From positions 1 through 48,435 of the forward strand of contig JABFRV010000109.1 in NCBI GenBank assembly GCA_013140975.1: a stretch of 48,435 nt of DNA. Direction: 5' to 3'. This stretch comes from Saprospiraceae bacterium. Lineage in GTDB: Bacteria; Bacteroidota; Bacteroidia; Chitinophagales; Saprospiraceae. The notes under the pieces are model-generated. The model saw only the letters and a list, made by a program, of their open reading frames with translations. It was not told the origin of the DNA and searched no databases. Positions 7,044 through 16,342 of the stretch are shown in pieces. Within the stretch, counting starts at the first letter, position 1; each line of letters starts with the position of its first letter. The translations under genes and the position numbers were made by a program.

Positions 7044-9083
7044 ATGATTTCCTTAACAATGAACAGAATTGATTTCTCAAATAAGATCCTTTACCTGATT
7101 CCAGTAATATTTATTGCTAGCTGTTATAATATTTATTCTCAAAATGGTCCAATTGTAGCTTGTGAACCTGCTGAATGCCTGATTGATAGTACGAATATAA
7201 AAGAGGATAAATGCTTAGGGCATGTTCATATTCCTGTAATAGCTAAAGATGACCATACGCTGGAAGATGATTTACGTTGGGAATATTTCATTGACCTTAA
7301 CAATGACGGGATTGGTAATTATTTTGGCTTTGATTTATATTCAACTAGTCAAAGTAAGAAACAAAAAGTATTAGGACAACTACCTTCTGAATTTTTTAAT
7401 CCATTTGCAGATCAGGCTCAGTGTTCTTACAATGCAAATGGTATTTACCCAATCGGAATTCATAAGATTCTATTTAGGGTTTATGACAATGATCTAAATA
7501 AAGGAGAATGTGTTCTCGTTTTTAAAGTTAGTGATTGTAAACCACCTAAAATTAAGTGCAAACGAGAAAAAATTGAATATTATATTACAAGTACATCATG
7601 CGTAAATATTAGTTTACACGATTTAATTGAGGAAGCTTCAGATAATTGCTCTGATACGAGTAATATGATATTCTTTCTCAATAATGATATTAAGAAGAAT
7701 AAGCTAACATTATGTTGTGAAGATATTATTAGTAATGGTAAGGAGAAATGTTATGAAGCCGATGTTCCAATACAAGTTTGGCTTATAGATGAAGTCGGGA
7801 ATAAAAGTTATTGCGATCTAAACGTAACGATTAAAGATAACTTGTCAATATGCCCAATATCCTGTCCTTTCGGAAGAATAAGTGTCATTGCTAAAACTAT
7901 AAAGAATGAAATTATTACGCCATTAAATATTGGCCTTTTTAAGAAAGGAGAAATAATAGGTGAAGCAACAGTAAGTCCCTGTCAATTTAATGATTTAGAA
8001 TTTAATCATACCTATGAAGTAAAAGTAAATAAAAATGATAACTTTTTAAATGGTGTAACAACTGCTGATATTGTACAAATACAAAAACATATTCTAGGCA
8101 AGAGTAAGATAATCAATCCCTATATTTTACTTGCAGCTGATGTAAATAAAAGTTGTTCTATAACTTCAGCAGATATTGCTGAAATTAGAAGGTTAATACT
8201 TGGTTCGAAAAGTGAGTTTAGCAAAGTTCCATCTTGGGATTTTGTTCCTGAAAATTACATTTTTAGTGATCCAAATTCACCTTGTAAGACACCAAACGTA
8301 AAAATTATTAATATCAGTTCTACAAATCTATATCAATCAACTGAATTTATTGGATATAAATTAGGTGATGTAACAGGAGATGCCAGGGGCTCTAATTACG
8401 ACGCATTGAATAACAGACAAGATATTTTGCGAACAAAACTTATTACAAAAGATTTGAATTTCAATAAAGGTGAATTAATTCATGTAAGTTTTAAATTAAC
8501 TCAGCCAATTGACTTGGAAGGATTACAATTTACTTTACTGTTTAAGTCTCGCACCCTGCAATATATAGATTATTCTAGTGGAAAAATAAGTTTAGGAGAG
8601 GATTATTTGGGAAAGGAGAATGTTAATAATGGAATCCTGAGATTGTCATGGGACAATGTAAATGGTATATTTATTCAACCAGAAGAAGAACTCTTTTCGA
8701 TTCAATTTTTAGCACAGGATGATGGTGCATTGAGTGATTGCCTCAGTTTGGAATCTTCAGTTAGTACCAATGAAGCGATTTCACCGAATGGAATAAGTGC
8801 TTTAGATTTAGATATTGAGAATCAGAAATTAAGAAGAATTCATGTATATCCTAATCCTGTTAACGATATATCTTTTTTGAACATTCAAGCTAATTCTTCA
8901 GAAAAAGTTGATCTTACAATTATTTCTCTGGATGGAAGAAATGTTTTGCAATTCACTAAACAGATCACCGAAGGGTCCAATAAAATTGCGCTTTCAAAAA
9001 CCCTATTCCCCAATCCTGGATTATATTTTTTATCTATAAAATTTCAAGATATTGAAGAGATGGTAAAATTAGTTATTTATTAA
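7044..9083 (+). CDS. Secreted T9SS protein with dockerin-like repeats (paralog A)
   Basis: This 679-aa protein has an N-terminal signal peptide ending near Y-S-Q (an alternative ATG at 7059 would shorten it by five residues). An N-terminal domain follows with A-K-D-D-H-T-L-E-D-D-L-R-W-E-Y and an N-N-D-G turn. Residues about 335-390 form a dockerin-like pair (LNGVTTADIVQIQKHILG, then AADVNKSCSITSADIAEIRRLILG), and KLGDVTGDA lies near residue 440. A cohesin-like beta domain comes next. The end is a T9SS type A sorting domain (VYPNPVND near residue 600, LDGRNVLQF, GLYFLSI). The dockerin-like loops suggest calcium binding. It is predicted to be exported to the cell surface. Many cysteines in the N-terminal half suggest disulphides. 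The function is unknown. Confidence 0.75.
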   Translation: MISLTMNRIDFSNKILYLIPVIFIASCYNIYSQNGPIVACEPAECLIDSTNIKEDKCLGHVHIPVIAKDDHTLEDDLRWEYFIDLNNDGIGNYFGFDLYSTSQSKKQKVLGQLPSEFFNPFADQAQCSYNANGIYPIGIHKILFRVYDNDLNKGECVLVFKVSDCKPPKIKCKREKIEYYITSTSCVNISLHDLIEEASDNCSDTSNMIFFLNNDIKKNKLTLCCEDIISNGKEKCYEADVPIQVWLIDEVGNKSYCDLNVTIKDNLSICPISCPFGRISVIAKTIKNEIITPLNIGLFKKGEIIGEATVSPCQFNDLEFNHTYEVKVNKNDNFLNGVTTADIVQIQKHILGKSKIINPYILLAADVNKSCSITSADIAEIRRLILGSKSEFSKVPSWDFVPENYIFSDPNSPCKTPNVKIINISSTNLYQSTEFIGYKLGDVTGDARGSNYDALNNRQDILRTKLITKDLNFNKGELIHVSFKLTQPIDLEGLQFTLLFKSRTLQYIDYSSGKISLGEDYLGKENVNNGILRLSWDNVNGIFIQPEEELFSIQFLAQDDGALSDCLSLESSVSTNEAISPNGISALDLDIENQKLRRIHVYPNPVNDISFLNIQANSSEKVDLTIISLDGRNVLQFTKQITEGSNKIALSKTLFPNPGLYFLSIKFQDIEEMVKLVIY

Positions 9084-9164
9084 AATTCAATTCAAAATCA
9101 TAAATCAATGTTTTTGAGTAAGTCATATAACATAAAACTTTTATAATTTAAACTTATTCTAATT

Positions 9165-11213
9165 ATGAGACTATTTATACAAGCAATATTTTCAAAAGTG
9201 CAAATAAATTTAATTTGTATAGTGATAATATTTAATTGCAATTGCATAAGCCAAACCGCACCCACACTTACAATAAATACGAATCATTGCAATAGTATTT
9301 TATTTAAAAAAGTTGATAAAGAAGATCGCGGTTATTTAAGCTTATCTGCTAACGCGAAGGATAATATTACATCAGAAGATCAATTACAATGGGAGTATAA
9401 AGTCGATCTTTATGGAGATAATAAAGGATCTTATAATGGCTATGATATTTATGTTGGCCCCCTCTCTAAAGAAGAATTTAAAGCAGGAAAGATTCCAAAG
9501 AATATAGACAACCCATTTTCACAGAATCCAACGAATCCATTCGATGCTTCTGCATACTATCCACTTGGAAAGCATGTTATATATTGGAAAGTGACAAACA
9601 GCAATGGCTTAAGTTCAAGTAATATTTCCAGCTTTGTAATAGAGGATTGCATTGCACCTATTCCTTATTGTTTGACAGGGCTAAATACGGTTTTACTTCA
9701 AAGTCCTGATGGAGTTGAAATAGTAGCTCAATATTTTAATAATGGAAGTACAGACAATCTAACAAGTAGGGATAATTTAAAATTCTATTTTAACGGCGAT
9801 AGTAGTTTAACAAGTATTCGTATTACTTGTAATGATTTTATAAAGGCTCAAGAACATTGTAGAGAGTTAAAATTAGAATTAGAATTATGGGTCGAAGACA
9901 ACAATGGAAATAAAGATTATTGCAAAACTTATGTGAACATAGTTGATGTAAATCAATTATGCCCTATCGAATGTTATGCGGGAAAAATATTTGGTAAAAT
10001 TAATGACCTTGATTGCAATAAAGTGATTGCCGACATTTTATTATTTCGTGAAGGAAGGCTTATTGAAGTTACAAGTGAAAGCGAGTATAGTTTTAATTAT
10101 TTACCTCCAACTCATTATAAGATCTCTCCAATGAAGAGTGATGATCACTTGAATGGAATAACATCTATAGATGTTAAAAAGATAAATGATTTTTTATTAA
10201 ATAAAATAAAAATACGTTCGCAGTTATACCTTATTGCTGCGGATGTAAATAATAGTAAAAGTGTTACCCAAGCGGACGTATCTGAATTGAGAAAATTAAT
10301 ATTAGGAGAAATTAGTGAATTTACAAAGAATAGATCTTGGCGTTTCTTTCTTCTTTCCAAGAATCAAAATTTTCAAAATGTGTGGAATATTCCCCAGGAG
10401 GACTCAGTTTTATTAGATTTTTCGAAGAAAGCTAAAGAAGTAAATTTTACAGCGGTTAAAATTGGAAGTTTTAGACATGCAGATCAGGAATGTAAAAAGA
10501 GTCCAACAATCAGAAGCAATTCTGAATTAATTTTTAATTGTAATATGGAGTTAGATAGTAGAAATTTATTGTTAAAGTTAAATATTTCAGCACCCGATTT
10601 CAATTCCATTGAAGCTTTTCAAACAGGTTGGAAGTTTGATGAAAGCGTAATGCAATATTTTGGTTGGGAAGCAGGTAAGCTTCCTCTTCAAGATAGTAAT
10701 TTCGGTCTAAGCCAAAAAAAGAATGGAAGAATAACTCAATTATGGTTTGATGAAGAAGGCCTTACTTACAGTAGTAATGACAAACTATTTACACTTATAT
10801 TTAAAGTCAGGAATTTACAACGCTTGGAGAAGTTACTGAAAGGTAATGATTACAATTCATTCATAGAATTAGATGAATCAATAACTTCAAGCAAAGCGTA
10901 TAATAAAAACATTGAAGAAATAGGAATAGTACTTAATCATCGTTTAAGTTTTGATACTTTAAATGATATAGGATGTACATTAAAAAGTGATAGGAATTTA
11001 GTTGAGATAAAATTTTCAACCATTTCGAATAAAACGACAAATATTCGATTGGTAGATTTATTTGGAAGAATCTTAAAGGAGAAGAATACTTTTGTTATGT
11101 ATGAAGGAGAAACAAAAGTAATTCAATTTGAAAATTTAGTTCACCCGGCAGTATTAATTTTGGAAGTAATTCATAATAATACAAAATTTACTGATAAATT
11201 AATGTTCCCTTAA
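9165..11213 (+). CDS. Secreted protein with dockerin-like repeats (paralog B)
   Basis: This 682-aa protein has the same plan as its upstream neighbour: a signal peptide ending near C-I-S-Q, an N-terminal domain with A-K-D-N-I-T-S-E-D-Q-L-Q-W-E-Y-K, and a dockerin-like pair at about residues 329-380 (LNGITSIDVKKINDFLLN, then AADVNNSKSVTQADVSELRKLILG). A beta-rich domain and a C-terminal region ending T-D-K-L-M-F-P follow. The neighbour's KLGDVTGDA is replaced here by KIGSFRHAD, so the third calcium-type loop seems lost. The C-terminus has L-V-D-L-F-G-R-I-L-K-E as in type A sorting domains but no YPNP opening. The pair probably arose by tandem duplication; this copy looks more diverged. Confidence 0.7.
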   Translation: MRLFIQAIFSKVQINLICIVIIFNCNCISQTAPTLTINTNHCNSILFKKVDKEDRGYLSLSANAKDNITSEDQLQWEYKVDLYGDNKGSYNGYDIYVGPLSKEEFKAGKIPKNIDNPFSQNPTNPFDASAYYPLGKHVIYWKVTNSNGLSSSNISSFVIEDCIAPIPYCLTGLNTVLLQSPDGVEIVAQYFNNGSTDNLTSRDNLKFYFNGDSSLTSIRITCNDFIKAQEHCRELKLELELWVEDNNGNKDYCKTYVNIVDVNQLCPIECYAGKIFGKINDLDCNKVIADILLFREGRLIEVTSESEYSFNYLPPTHYKISPMKSDDHLNGITSIDVKKINDFLLNKIKIRSQLYLIAADVNNSKSVTQADVSELRKLILGEISEFTKNRSWRFFLLSKNQNFQNVWNIPQEDSVLLDFSKKAKEVNFTAVKIGSFRHADQECKKSPTIRSNSELIFNCNMELDSRNLLLKLNISAPDFNSIEAFQTGWKFDESVMQYFGWEAGKLPLQDSNFGLSQKKNGRITQLWFDEEGLTYSSNDKLFTLIFKVRNLQRLEKLLKGNDYNSFIELDESITSSKAYNKNIEEIGIVLNHRLSFDTLNDIGCTLKSDRNLVEIKFSTISNKTTNIRLVDLFGRILKEKNTFVMYEGETKVIQFENLVHPAVLILEVIHNNTKFTDKLMFP

Positions 11214-11295
11214 AAAATTTACATTCGAGAAAGTTATTTATAAACAGTGAAAAGAAAAGTTAACTAAATAGGAAGAAAATGTTCAAAGTGAGTAT

Positions 11296-12549
11296 TTAAT
11301 CCTTTAGATTTTCAACAATATCTTGCCTGTACGCTCTTATAGCAGGAACAATCGATGCAACTAAACCACATAGCAGAGTCACCGCAATTATTAAATATTC
11401 TTCGTTAAAAAACACATCTGCACGGATTCCATACTTTGACCCCAATTGAAAGTATTCTGAAGCGATATATAAAAAACCATGACCCAATATTAATCCTAGA
11501 AAACTTCCTAAAATACAAATTATTATTCCTTCACTAATCAGTATGAAAAATAATAAACTTGGTTGCGCACCCGAAATTCTCATGATGGCTAATTCCTGAC
11601 GCCTTTCCTGAAGAGCTTGAATGAGATTTATGAATAAAGCAAAAGTTGAAAGTATTCCAAGAATTATAGCGATCCAGTATAACAAGTCACTTGCAGTATT
11701 GGTTAATTCGTATAAGCGACTAATTTCTATTGGCGGGCTAACAGCCATGATTTTAAAATTCTCATTTATACTTCTACCAAAATTTAAACTTTGTACATTA
11801 TTTCCTTTGAATTGGATGAGCAGCGAACTAATCTCATGATCATTGTCTACAAGCTCGGAATTCCTTAGGACAGTACTATAGTGAACATGATCAACAGTAT
11901 CTTCTTCATGATCATGTTCATGACCCTTCTCATGTTCTGCCCAATACGTTGAAATTGTAGTAAAAATTAATTTATCTGCAACTGAATTTGTTTTTTTAAG
12001 GATCCCTACAACCTTTAACTGATGCTCATGCTGCATTTCTCCTTCCAGATCTGCGAGACCATGATTGCTTTGAATGGTGCTTCCTATTTGCATTCTTTCT
12101 CTGTCTGCAATTTCTGAACCTAGAATTACTTCAAAATCCTTTTCAAAAAATCTTCCTTCACGAATATTTATACTTTTTGTTTCAAAATAATCCAAGGTTG
12201 TTCCAACAATACGGGTGTTATTATAACTGTCTCCTAAAGCAAGTGGTAATGCTTTTTTAATCAGTGGATGTGCAGGATTAAGGAAAGGTTTTATCTGTTC
12301 GATGGTTATATTTCCTGTTGGTGCATCAATGTGAAATATATTACACAATACAGATTGTAAAGGAGATCCCTTCGCACAAAGTATGATGTCAGTTCCTTCA
12401 CTTTCTTTTCCAAGATGATTACCAAATTGTTTATTGATTAATAATAAAATAATTACTAATGCAATGGTAATGGACAGAAGAATTATGTTAAACATACTTC
12501 TCAAAGGATGTAGCCATATATTTTTCCACACCAATTTCAGATAACTCAT
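11296..12549 (-). CDS. MacB/LolC-type ABC transporter permease with histidine-rich loop
   Basis: This 417-aa protein has one transmembrane helix near the N-terminus (residues about 19-40). A large periplasmic MacB-like domain follows, then three C-terminal helices (about 290-312, 335-362 and 383-405) containing the FtsX-type E-R-R-Q-E-L-A-I-M-R-I-S-G-A motif. This is the topology of type VII ABC systems, which couple cytoplasmic ATP hydrolysis to periplasmic work such as lipoprotein release or efflux. Residues 206-223 carry six histidines among acidic residues (H206, H210, H212, H214, H221, H223), which suggests metal binding. It overlaps the ATPase gene by 4 bases. The substrate is unknown; a role in zinc or other metal handling is inference. 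Confidence 0.8.
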   Translation of the reverse strand: MSYLKLVWKNIWLHPLRSMFNIILLSITIALVIILLLINKQFGNHLGKESEGTDIILCAKGSPLQSVLCNIFHIDAPTGNITIEQIKPFLNPAHPLIKKALPLALGDSYNNTRIVGTTLDYFETKSINIREGRFFEKDFEVILGSEIADRERMQIGSTIQSNHGLADLEGEMQHEHQLKVVGILKKTNSVADKLIFTTISTYWAEHEKGHEHDHEEDTVDHVHYSTVLRNSELVDNDHEISSLLIQFKGNNVQSLNFGRSINENFKIMAVSPPIEISRLYELTNTASDLLYWIAIILGILSTFALFINLIQALQERRQELAIMRISGAQPSLLFFILISEGIIICILGSFLGLILGHGFLYIASEYFQLGSKYGIRADVFFNEEYLIIAVTLLCGLVASIVPAIRAYRQDIVENLKD

Positions 12550-13181
12550 AGCAGTGAAATTTTGGTGTCAAAGAATTTTTTTATTCTCTCATCATGACTT
12601 ACAACAACAAGGCTAGATCCATGTGTCTTAGAATGACTTAACATTAACTCCATTAGTCTTGAAGTATTTTCATCATCAAGCGAAGAACTCGGTTCGTCCG
12701 CGAGAATTAACTTCGGATGATTAAGCAAAGCTCTAATAAATACAAGTCTTTGTTGTTCACCTTGGGATAAAGAATTGGTTTTTTGTTGTGAAACTTTTTC
12801 AAGCCCGAGCTCAGCTAAAATTTCCAAACATATTTTTTTATCGCCGGGAACACCCGCGAGCTTCTGTGTCATTAATAAATTTTCAAGGACATTTAACGAA
12901 CGTATAAAAACGGGTTTCTGGAAACAGATACCAATATTTTTTCCACGAAATGCATCAATTTCCGAACTTGACAATTTCTGAAGTTCAGTATTTTCAATTA
13001 GAATAGAACCTTCATCTGGTAGAATTAATCCTGCAAGTAAATGTAATAGCGTAGTTTTTCCACATCCGGAAGGTCCATGAATTAGCAGAGCCTTTCCTTT
13101 TTCCAGGCTTATATCCGGAAACTTAATTTTCTTTCCACCTTGAAAAGACTTGATTACATTTTTTGATGAAACAGAATACAA
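12546..13181 (-). CDS. ABC transporter ATP-binding protein, LolD/MacB type
   Basis: This 211-aa nucleotide-binding subunit has Walker A GPSGCGKTT (residues 36-44), a Q-loop CFQKP, signature LSQGEQQR, Walker B LILADEPSSSLD and H-loop VVSHDE. It would power the permease encoded directly downstream (4-base overlap). The start is a TTG at 13181: no ATG exists in the N-terminal region, and a stop codon lies four codons upstream. The protein therefore begins right at the expected first strand, Y-S-V-S-S-K-N-V-I-K-S-F. The family is certain; the substrate is not. Confidence 0.88.
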   Translation of the reverse strand: MYSVSSKNVIKSFQGGKKIKFPDISLEKGKALLIHGPSGCGKTTLLHLLAGLILPDEGSILIENTELQKLSSSEIDAFRGKNIGICFQKPVFIRSLNVLENLLMTQKLAGVPGDKKICLEILAELGLEKVSQQKTNSLSQGEQQRLVFIRALLNHPKLILADEPSSSLDDENTSRLMELMLSHSKTHGSSLVVVSHDERIKKFFDTKISLL

Positions 13182-13222
13182 TGCTAAAAACTAAACTTAA
13201 AGATTAAAAATAAATTCAAATA

Positions 13223-13254
13223 CAAACATACAATAATCAAATTAAAACGATCAA
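13223..13254 (-). promoter_or_regulatory. Candidate promoter of the ABC transporter operon
   Basis: On the minus strand TTG (13254-13252), a 21-base spacer and TATGTTTG (13230-13223) form a near-ideal Bacteroidota promoter. It would give a leader of about 35 nt before the TTG start at 13181. Confidence 0.45.
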
Positions 13255-13297
13255 ATTGCAATCTGCAAACGATAATTTAAAAGTGTAGAAAGAAACT

Positions 13298-13317
13298 CGC
13301 GACCCGCGACCCGCCAC
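13298..13317. repeat. GC-rich 7-bp tandem repeat
   Basis: CGCGACC occurs twice in tandem, followed by a partial third copy (CGCCAC), in the gap between the carB stop and the ABC operon promoter. The patch stands out in otherwise AT-rich DNA. Confidence 0.6.
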
Positions 13318-13326
13318 TGAAAGAAA

Positions 13327-16146
13327 TTATCTCGTCAAATACATATTCCTTCTAGCATCCAATTCTCTAAAGTAAGGATCATATAGATCTTTAATATAAA
13401 CTATGGCTTCTCCTGTTGATTTCATTTCAGGACCAAGGCTAATATCGACTCCGGGAAATTTGTTGAAAGAGAAAACAGGAACTTTTATTGCGTAGCCCTT
13501 CAGCTTATGTTCAATATTAAAGTCTTTTAATTTATGTGTTCCAAGCATCACTTTAGATGCAATATTTAAATAAGGAACCTCATATGCTTTAGCAATAAAT
13601 GGTGTAGTTCGGGATGCGCGAGGATTCGCTTCAATGACATATACCTGATCGCCTTTAATCGCAAACTGGATGTTTATTAATCCTTTTATTTCTAATTTGA
13701 ATGCAATTCTTTTAGCATATTCAATCATTGTATCAATAGCGATTTGACTCAGACTATATGTTGGAAGAACTGCAGAACTGTCTCCTGAATGTATTCCTGC
13801 CGGTTCTATATGTTCCATGATTCCCATGATGTGAACTTCATCTCCGTCACATATTGCATCAATTTCCGCTTCTTTGGCTCTTTCTAAGAATTGATCAATC
13901 AGAACACGATTGTCAGGCATGTGTTTAAAAATATTTAATACATGTCTTTCAAGTTCTTCATCATTAATGACGATTCGCATTCTTTGTCCTCCAAGAACGT
14001 AGGAAGGTCTTACCAAAACAGGATAGGTAATTTTTTTAGCAACAGCAAGTGCTTCATCTGCATCGGCTGCAACTCCATACTTCGGATAAGGAATATCCAT
14101 TTCTTTCAATAGATCTGAAAATCTTCCCCTGTCTTCAGCTATATCCATACTATCGTATGAAGTACCGACAATAGGAATCCCTTTCTTATGAATTTTTTCT
14201 GACAACTTTAATGCAGTTTGTCCACCGAGTTGTACAATGATACCATCAGGTTGTTCATGATCAATGATTTCCTCAAGATGTTCCCAGAATACCGGCTCAA
14301 AGTATAATTTATCCGCAATATCAGAATCAGTAGAAACGGTTTCAGGATTGCAATTCACCATGATGGCTTCCATGCCTAATTCCTTAATAGCAAGAACACC
14401 ATGAACACAACAGTAATCAAACTCGATTCCTTGTCCGATTCTGTTTGGTCCTGAACCCAAGACAATAATTCTTTTTTTATTCTCATTTCTTACCGATTCG
14501 TTTTCCTGATCGAAAGTTGAATAATAATAATTCGTACTTGCGTCAAATTCAGCTGCACAGGTATCTACTTTTTTATAAACTCTTTTAATACCTAGCTTTC
14601 TTCGATATTTCAAAACATCTTTCTCTTCAATGCGCATTAACCAGGCTATCTGTGCATCAGAATATCCATTCTTTTTTAACTCAATAAAAAAATCATGAGG
14701 AAGATCATCCGGCACATTGTATCTCTGAACCTGTTCTTCCATCTGAACAAGTTTTTTTATTTCTCTAATAAACCAAGGATCAATTCCGGTTAACTTTTGA
14801 ATCGATTTTTCCGGAACGCCCAGACGCAGTGCATCTTTCATTCTAAAAATTCTATCATCACTTACTTTTTCAAGTCGTTCAAGAATATCTTGTGTGTTAA
14901 ACCATTCTTTTTTATCAGCACCCAATCCCATCCTGTCATTTTCTAATGATTGACATGCTTTTTGCAAGGCTTCATTAAAAGACCTTCCAATGGACATTAC
15001 TTCACCTACAGACTTCATTTGAAGTCCCAGCCTGGTATCAGCGCCGAGGAATTTTTCAAAATTCCATCGCGGCATTTTAACGATTACATAATCTAAAGCA
15101 GGTTCGAAGAGAGCGCTGGTAGTGCCTGTAACAGGATTGGATAATTCATCCAATGTATAACCTAACGCAAGTTTTGCAGCAATTTTCGCAATCGGATATC
15201 CGGTTGCTTTGCTTGCTAATGCTGAAGATCTGCTAACACGAGGGTTAATTTCAACTGCAATAAGATCTTCGTTAAGCGGATCCATTGCAAATTGAACATT
15301 ACATCCGCCGGCAAAATTTCCAATTGATCGCATCATCAATTGCGCTGCATCGCGCATTTTTTGAAATCCTGTATCTGACAAGGTCATTGCAGGCGCAACA
15401 GTAATAGAATCCCCGGTGTGAATTCCCATAGGGTCAAGATTCTCAACGGTACAAATTATAATTACGTTATCATTTTTATCCCGTAGTAACTCAAGTTCAT
15501 ACTCTTTCCATCCTAGTACAGCTTTTTCGACCAATACTTCATGAGTAGGTGACGCATCTAGTCCTCTTCGTAAAGCATCATCAAACTGCTCTGCTTTATG
15601 AACAAAGCTACCTCCTGTTCCACCTAAAGTAAAAGAGGGTCTTATTACTAAAGGAAATCCAATTTCCTGAGAAGCTTCCTTTCCTTCGAGAAACGAATTT
15701 GCGATTTTGGAAGGAGCGACGCCCACGCCAATTTTAACCATGTGGGCTCTGAACTTTTCCCTGTCTTCGGTTAATTCGATGGCATCAACATCAACCCCAA
15801 TCATTTTTACATTATACTTTTCCCAAATCTTTTGCTTTTCTGCTTCAATAGCCAGATTAAGAGCAGTTTGACCACCCATTGTAGGTAAAACCGCATCAAT
15901 TTTTCTTTCTTCGAGAATTTTAATGATGCTTTCCACAGTCAATGGCCATAAGTATATATGATCTGCACTCACAGGGTCAGTCATTATGGTGGCCGGGTTT
16001 GAGTTAATTAAACTAACCTCAATTCCTTCATCTCTAAGAGATCTGGAAGCCTGTGTACCAGAATAATCAAATTCACAGGCTTGGCCAATAATAATAGGAC
16101 CACTCCCGATAATCAGGACGGATTTGATGGAGCTGTCTTTAGGCAT
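13327..16146 (-). CDS. carB: Carbamoyl-phosphate synthase large subunit (no MGS regulatory domain)
   Basis: With CarA the enzyme makes carbamoyl phosphate from bicarbonate, glutamine-derived ammonia and two ATP, feeding pyrimidine and arginine synthesis in the cytoplasm. The protein (939 aa) shows both ATP-grasp halves. The first opens VLIIGSGPIIIGQACEFDYSG and has VEINPRVSRSSALASKATGYP; the second opens VLGSGPNRIGQGIEFDYCC and has VIEANPRASRTTPFIAKA. It stops just after the second half (GEAIVYIKDLYDPYFRELDARR), about 130 residues short of the E. coli enzyme (1073 aa), so the C-terminal MGS-like allosteric domain is missing. Shorter CarB proteins are known in Flavobacteriia and relatives. No carA lies nearby. 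A palindrome sits at the start. Confidence 0.95.
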   Translation of the reverse strand: MPKDSSIKSVLIIGSGPIIIGQACEFDYSGTQASRSLRDEGIEVSLINSNPATIMTDPVSADHIYLWPLTVESIIKILEERKIDAVLPTMGGQTALNLAIEAEKQKIWEKYNVKMIGVDVDAIELTEDREKFRAHMVKIGVGVAPSKIANSFLEGKEASQEIGFPLVIRPSFTLGGTGGSFVHKAEQFDDALRRGLDASPTHEVLVEKAVLGWKEYELELLRDKNDNVIIICTVENLDPMGIHTGDSITVAPAMTLSDTGFQKMRDAAQLMMRSIGNFAGGCNVQFAMDPLNEDLIAVEINPRVSRSSALASKATGYPIAKIAAKLALGYTLDELSNPVTGTTSALFEPALDYVIVKMPRWNFEKFLGADTRLGLQMKSVGEVMSIGRSFNEALQKACQSLENDRMGLGADKKEWFNTQDILERLEKVSDDRIFRMKDALRLGVPEKSIQKLTGIDPWFIREIKKLVQMEEQVQRYNVPDDLPHDFFIELKKNGYSDAQIAWLMRIEEKDVLKYRRKLGIKRVYKKVDTCAAEFDASTNYYYSTFDQENESVRNENKKRIIVLGSGPNRIGQGIEFDYCCVHGVLAIKELGMEAIMVNCNPETVSTDSDIADKLYFEPVFWEHLEEIIDHEQPDGIIVQLGGQTALKLSEKIHKKGIPIVGTSYDSMDIAEDRGRFSDLLKEMDIPYPKYGVAADADEALAVAKKITYPVLVRPSYVLGGQRMRIVINDEELERHVLNIFKHMPDNRVLIDQFLERAKEAEIDAICDGDEVHIMGIMEHIEPAGIHSGDSSAVLPTYSLSQIAIDTMIEYAKRIAFKLEIKGLINIQFAIKGDQVYVIEANPRASRTTPFIAKAYEVPYLNIASKVMLGTHKLKDFNIEHKLKGYAIKVPVFSFNKFPGVDISLGPEMKSTGEAIVYIKDLYDPYFRELDARRNMYLTR

Positions 16147-16160
16147 GCGGAAATTTCCGC
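16147..16160. promoter_or_regulatory. 14-bp perfect palindrome between carB promoter and start codon
   Basis: GCGGAAATTTCCGC is a perfect 14-bp palindrome whose last base touches the carB ATG and whose first base (minus strand) is the final G of the -7 element. It would cover the transcription start, an operator-like position; the few leader bases could also fold back. Confidence 0.5.
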
Positions 16161-16167
16161 AAAGATA
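16160..16167 (-). promoter_or_regulatory. -7 element of carB
   Basis: The minus strand reads TATCTTTG, an exact Bacteroidota -7 match 13 bases before the carB ATG. The mRNA leader would be only about eight bases. No clear -33 TTG was seen. Confidence 0.55.
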
Positions 16168-16274
16168 TTCAGGTTTTTTACTCTTATCTGACCTAATCTT
16201 CTCTTTTTTAAGACTTTTTAAATATGAAAATTTTATATAAGGAAATTTCTAATTTATTAAGTCAAACTGACATT

Positions 16275-16304
16275 TTGACATCCCGTTTTTATATCTTAAA
16301 TTTG
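16275..16304 (+). promoter_or_regulatory. Promoter of the miaB-secG operon
   Basis: TTG at 16275-16277, a 19-base spacer and TAAATTTG at 16297-16304 match the Bacteroidota -33/-7 consensus exactly. Transcription would start near 16311, about 30 bases before the miaB ATG. Confidence 0.65.
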
Positions 16305-16342
16305 CAACCCGCTTTAATTAAAATAGGGCTTTTCAAAGAGCT

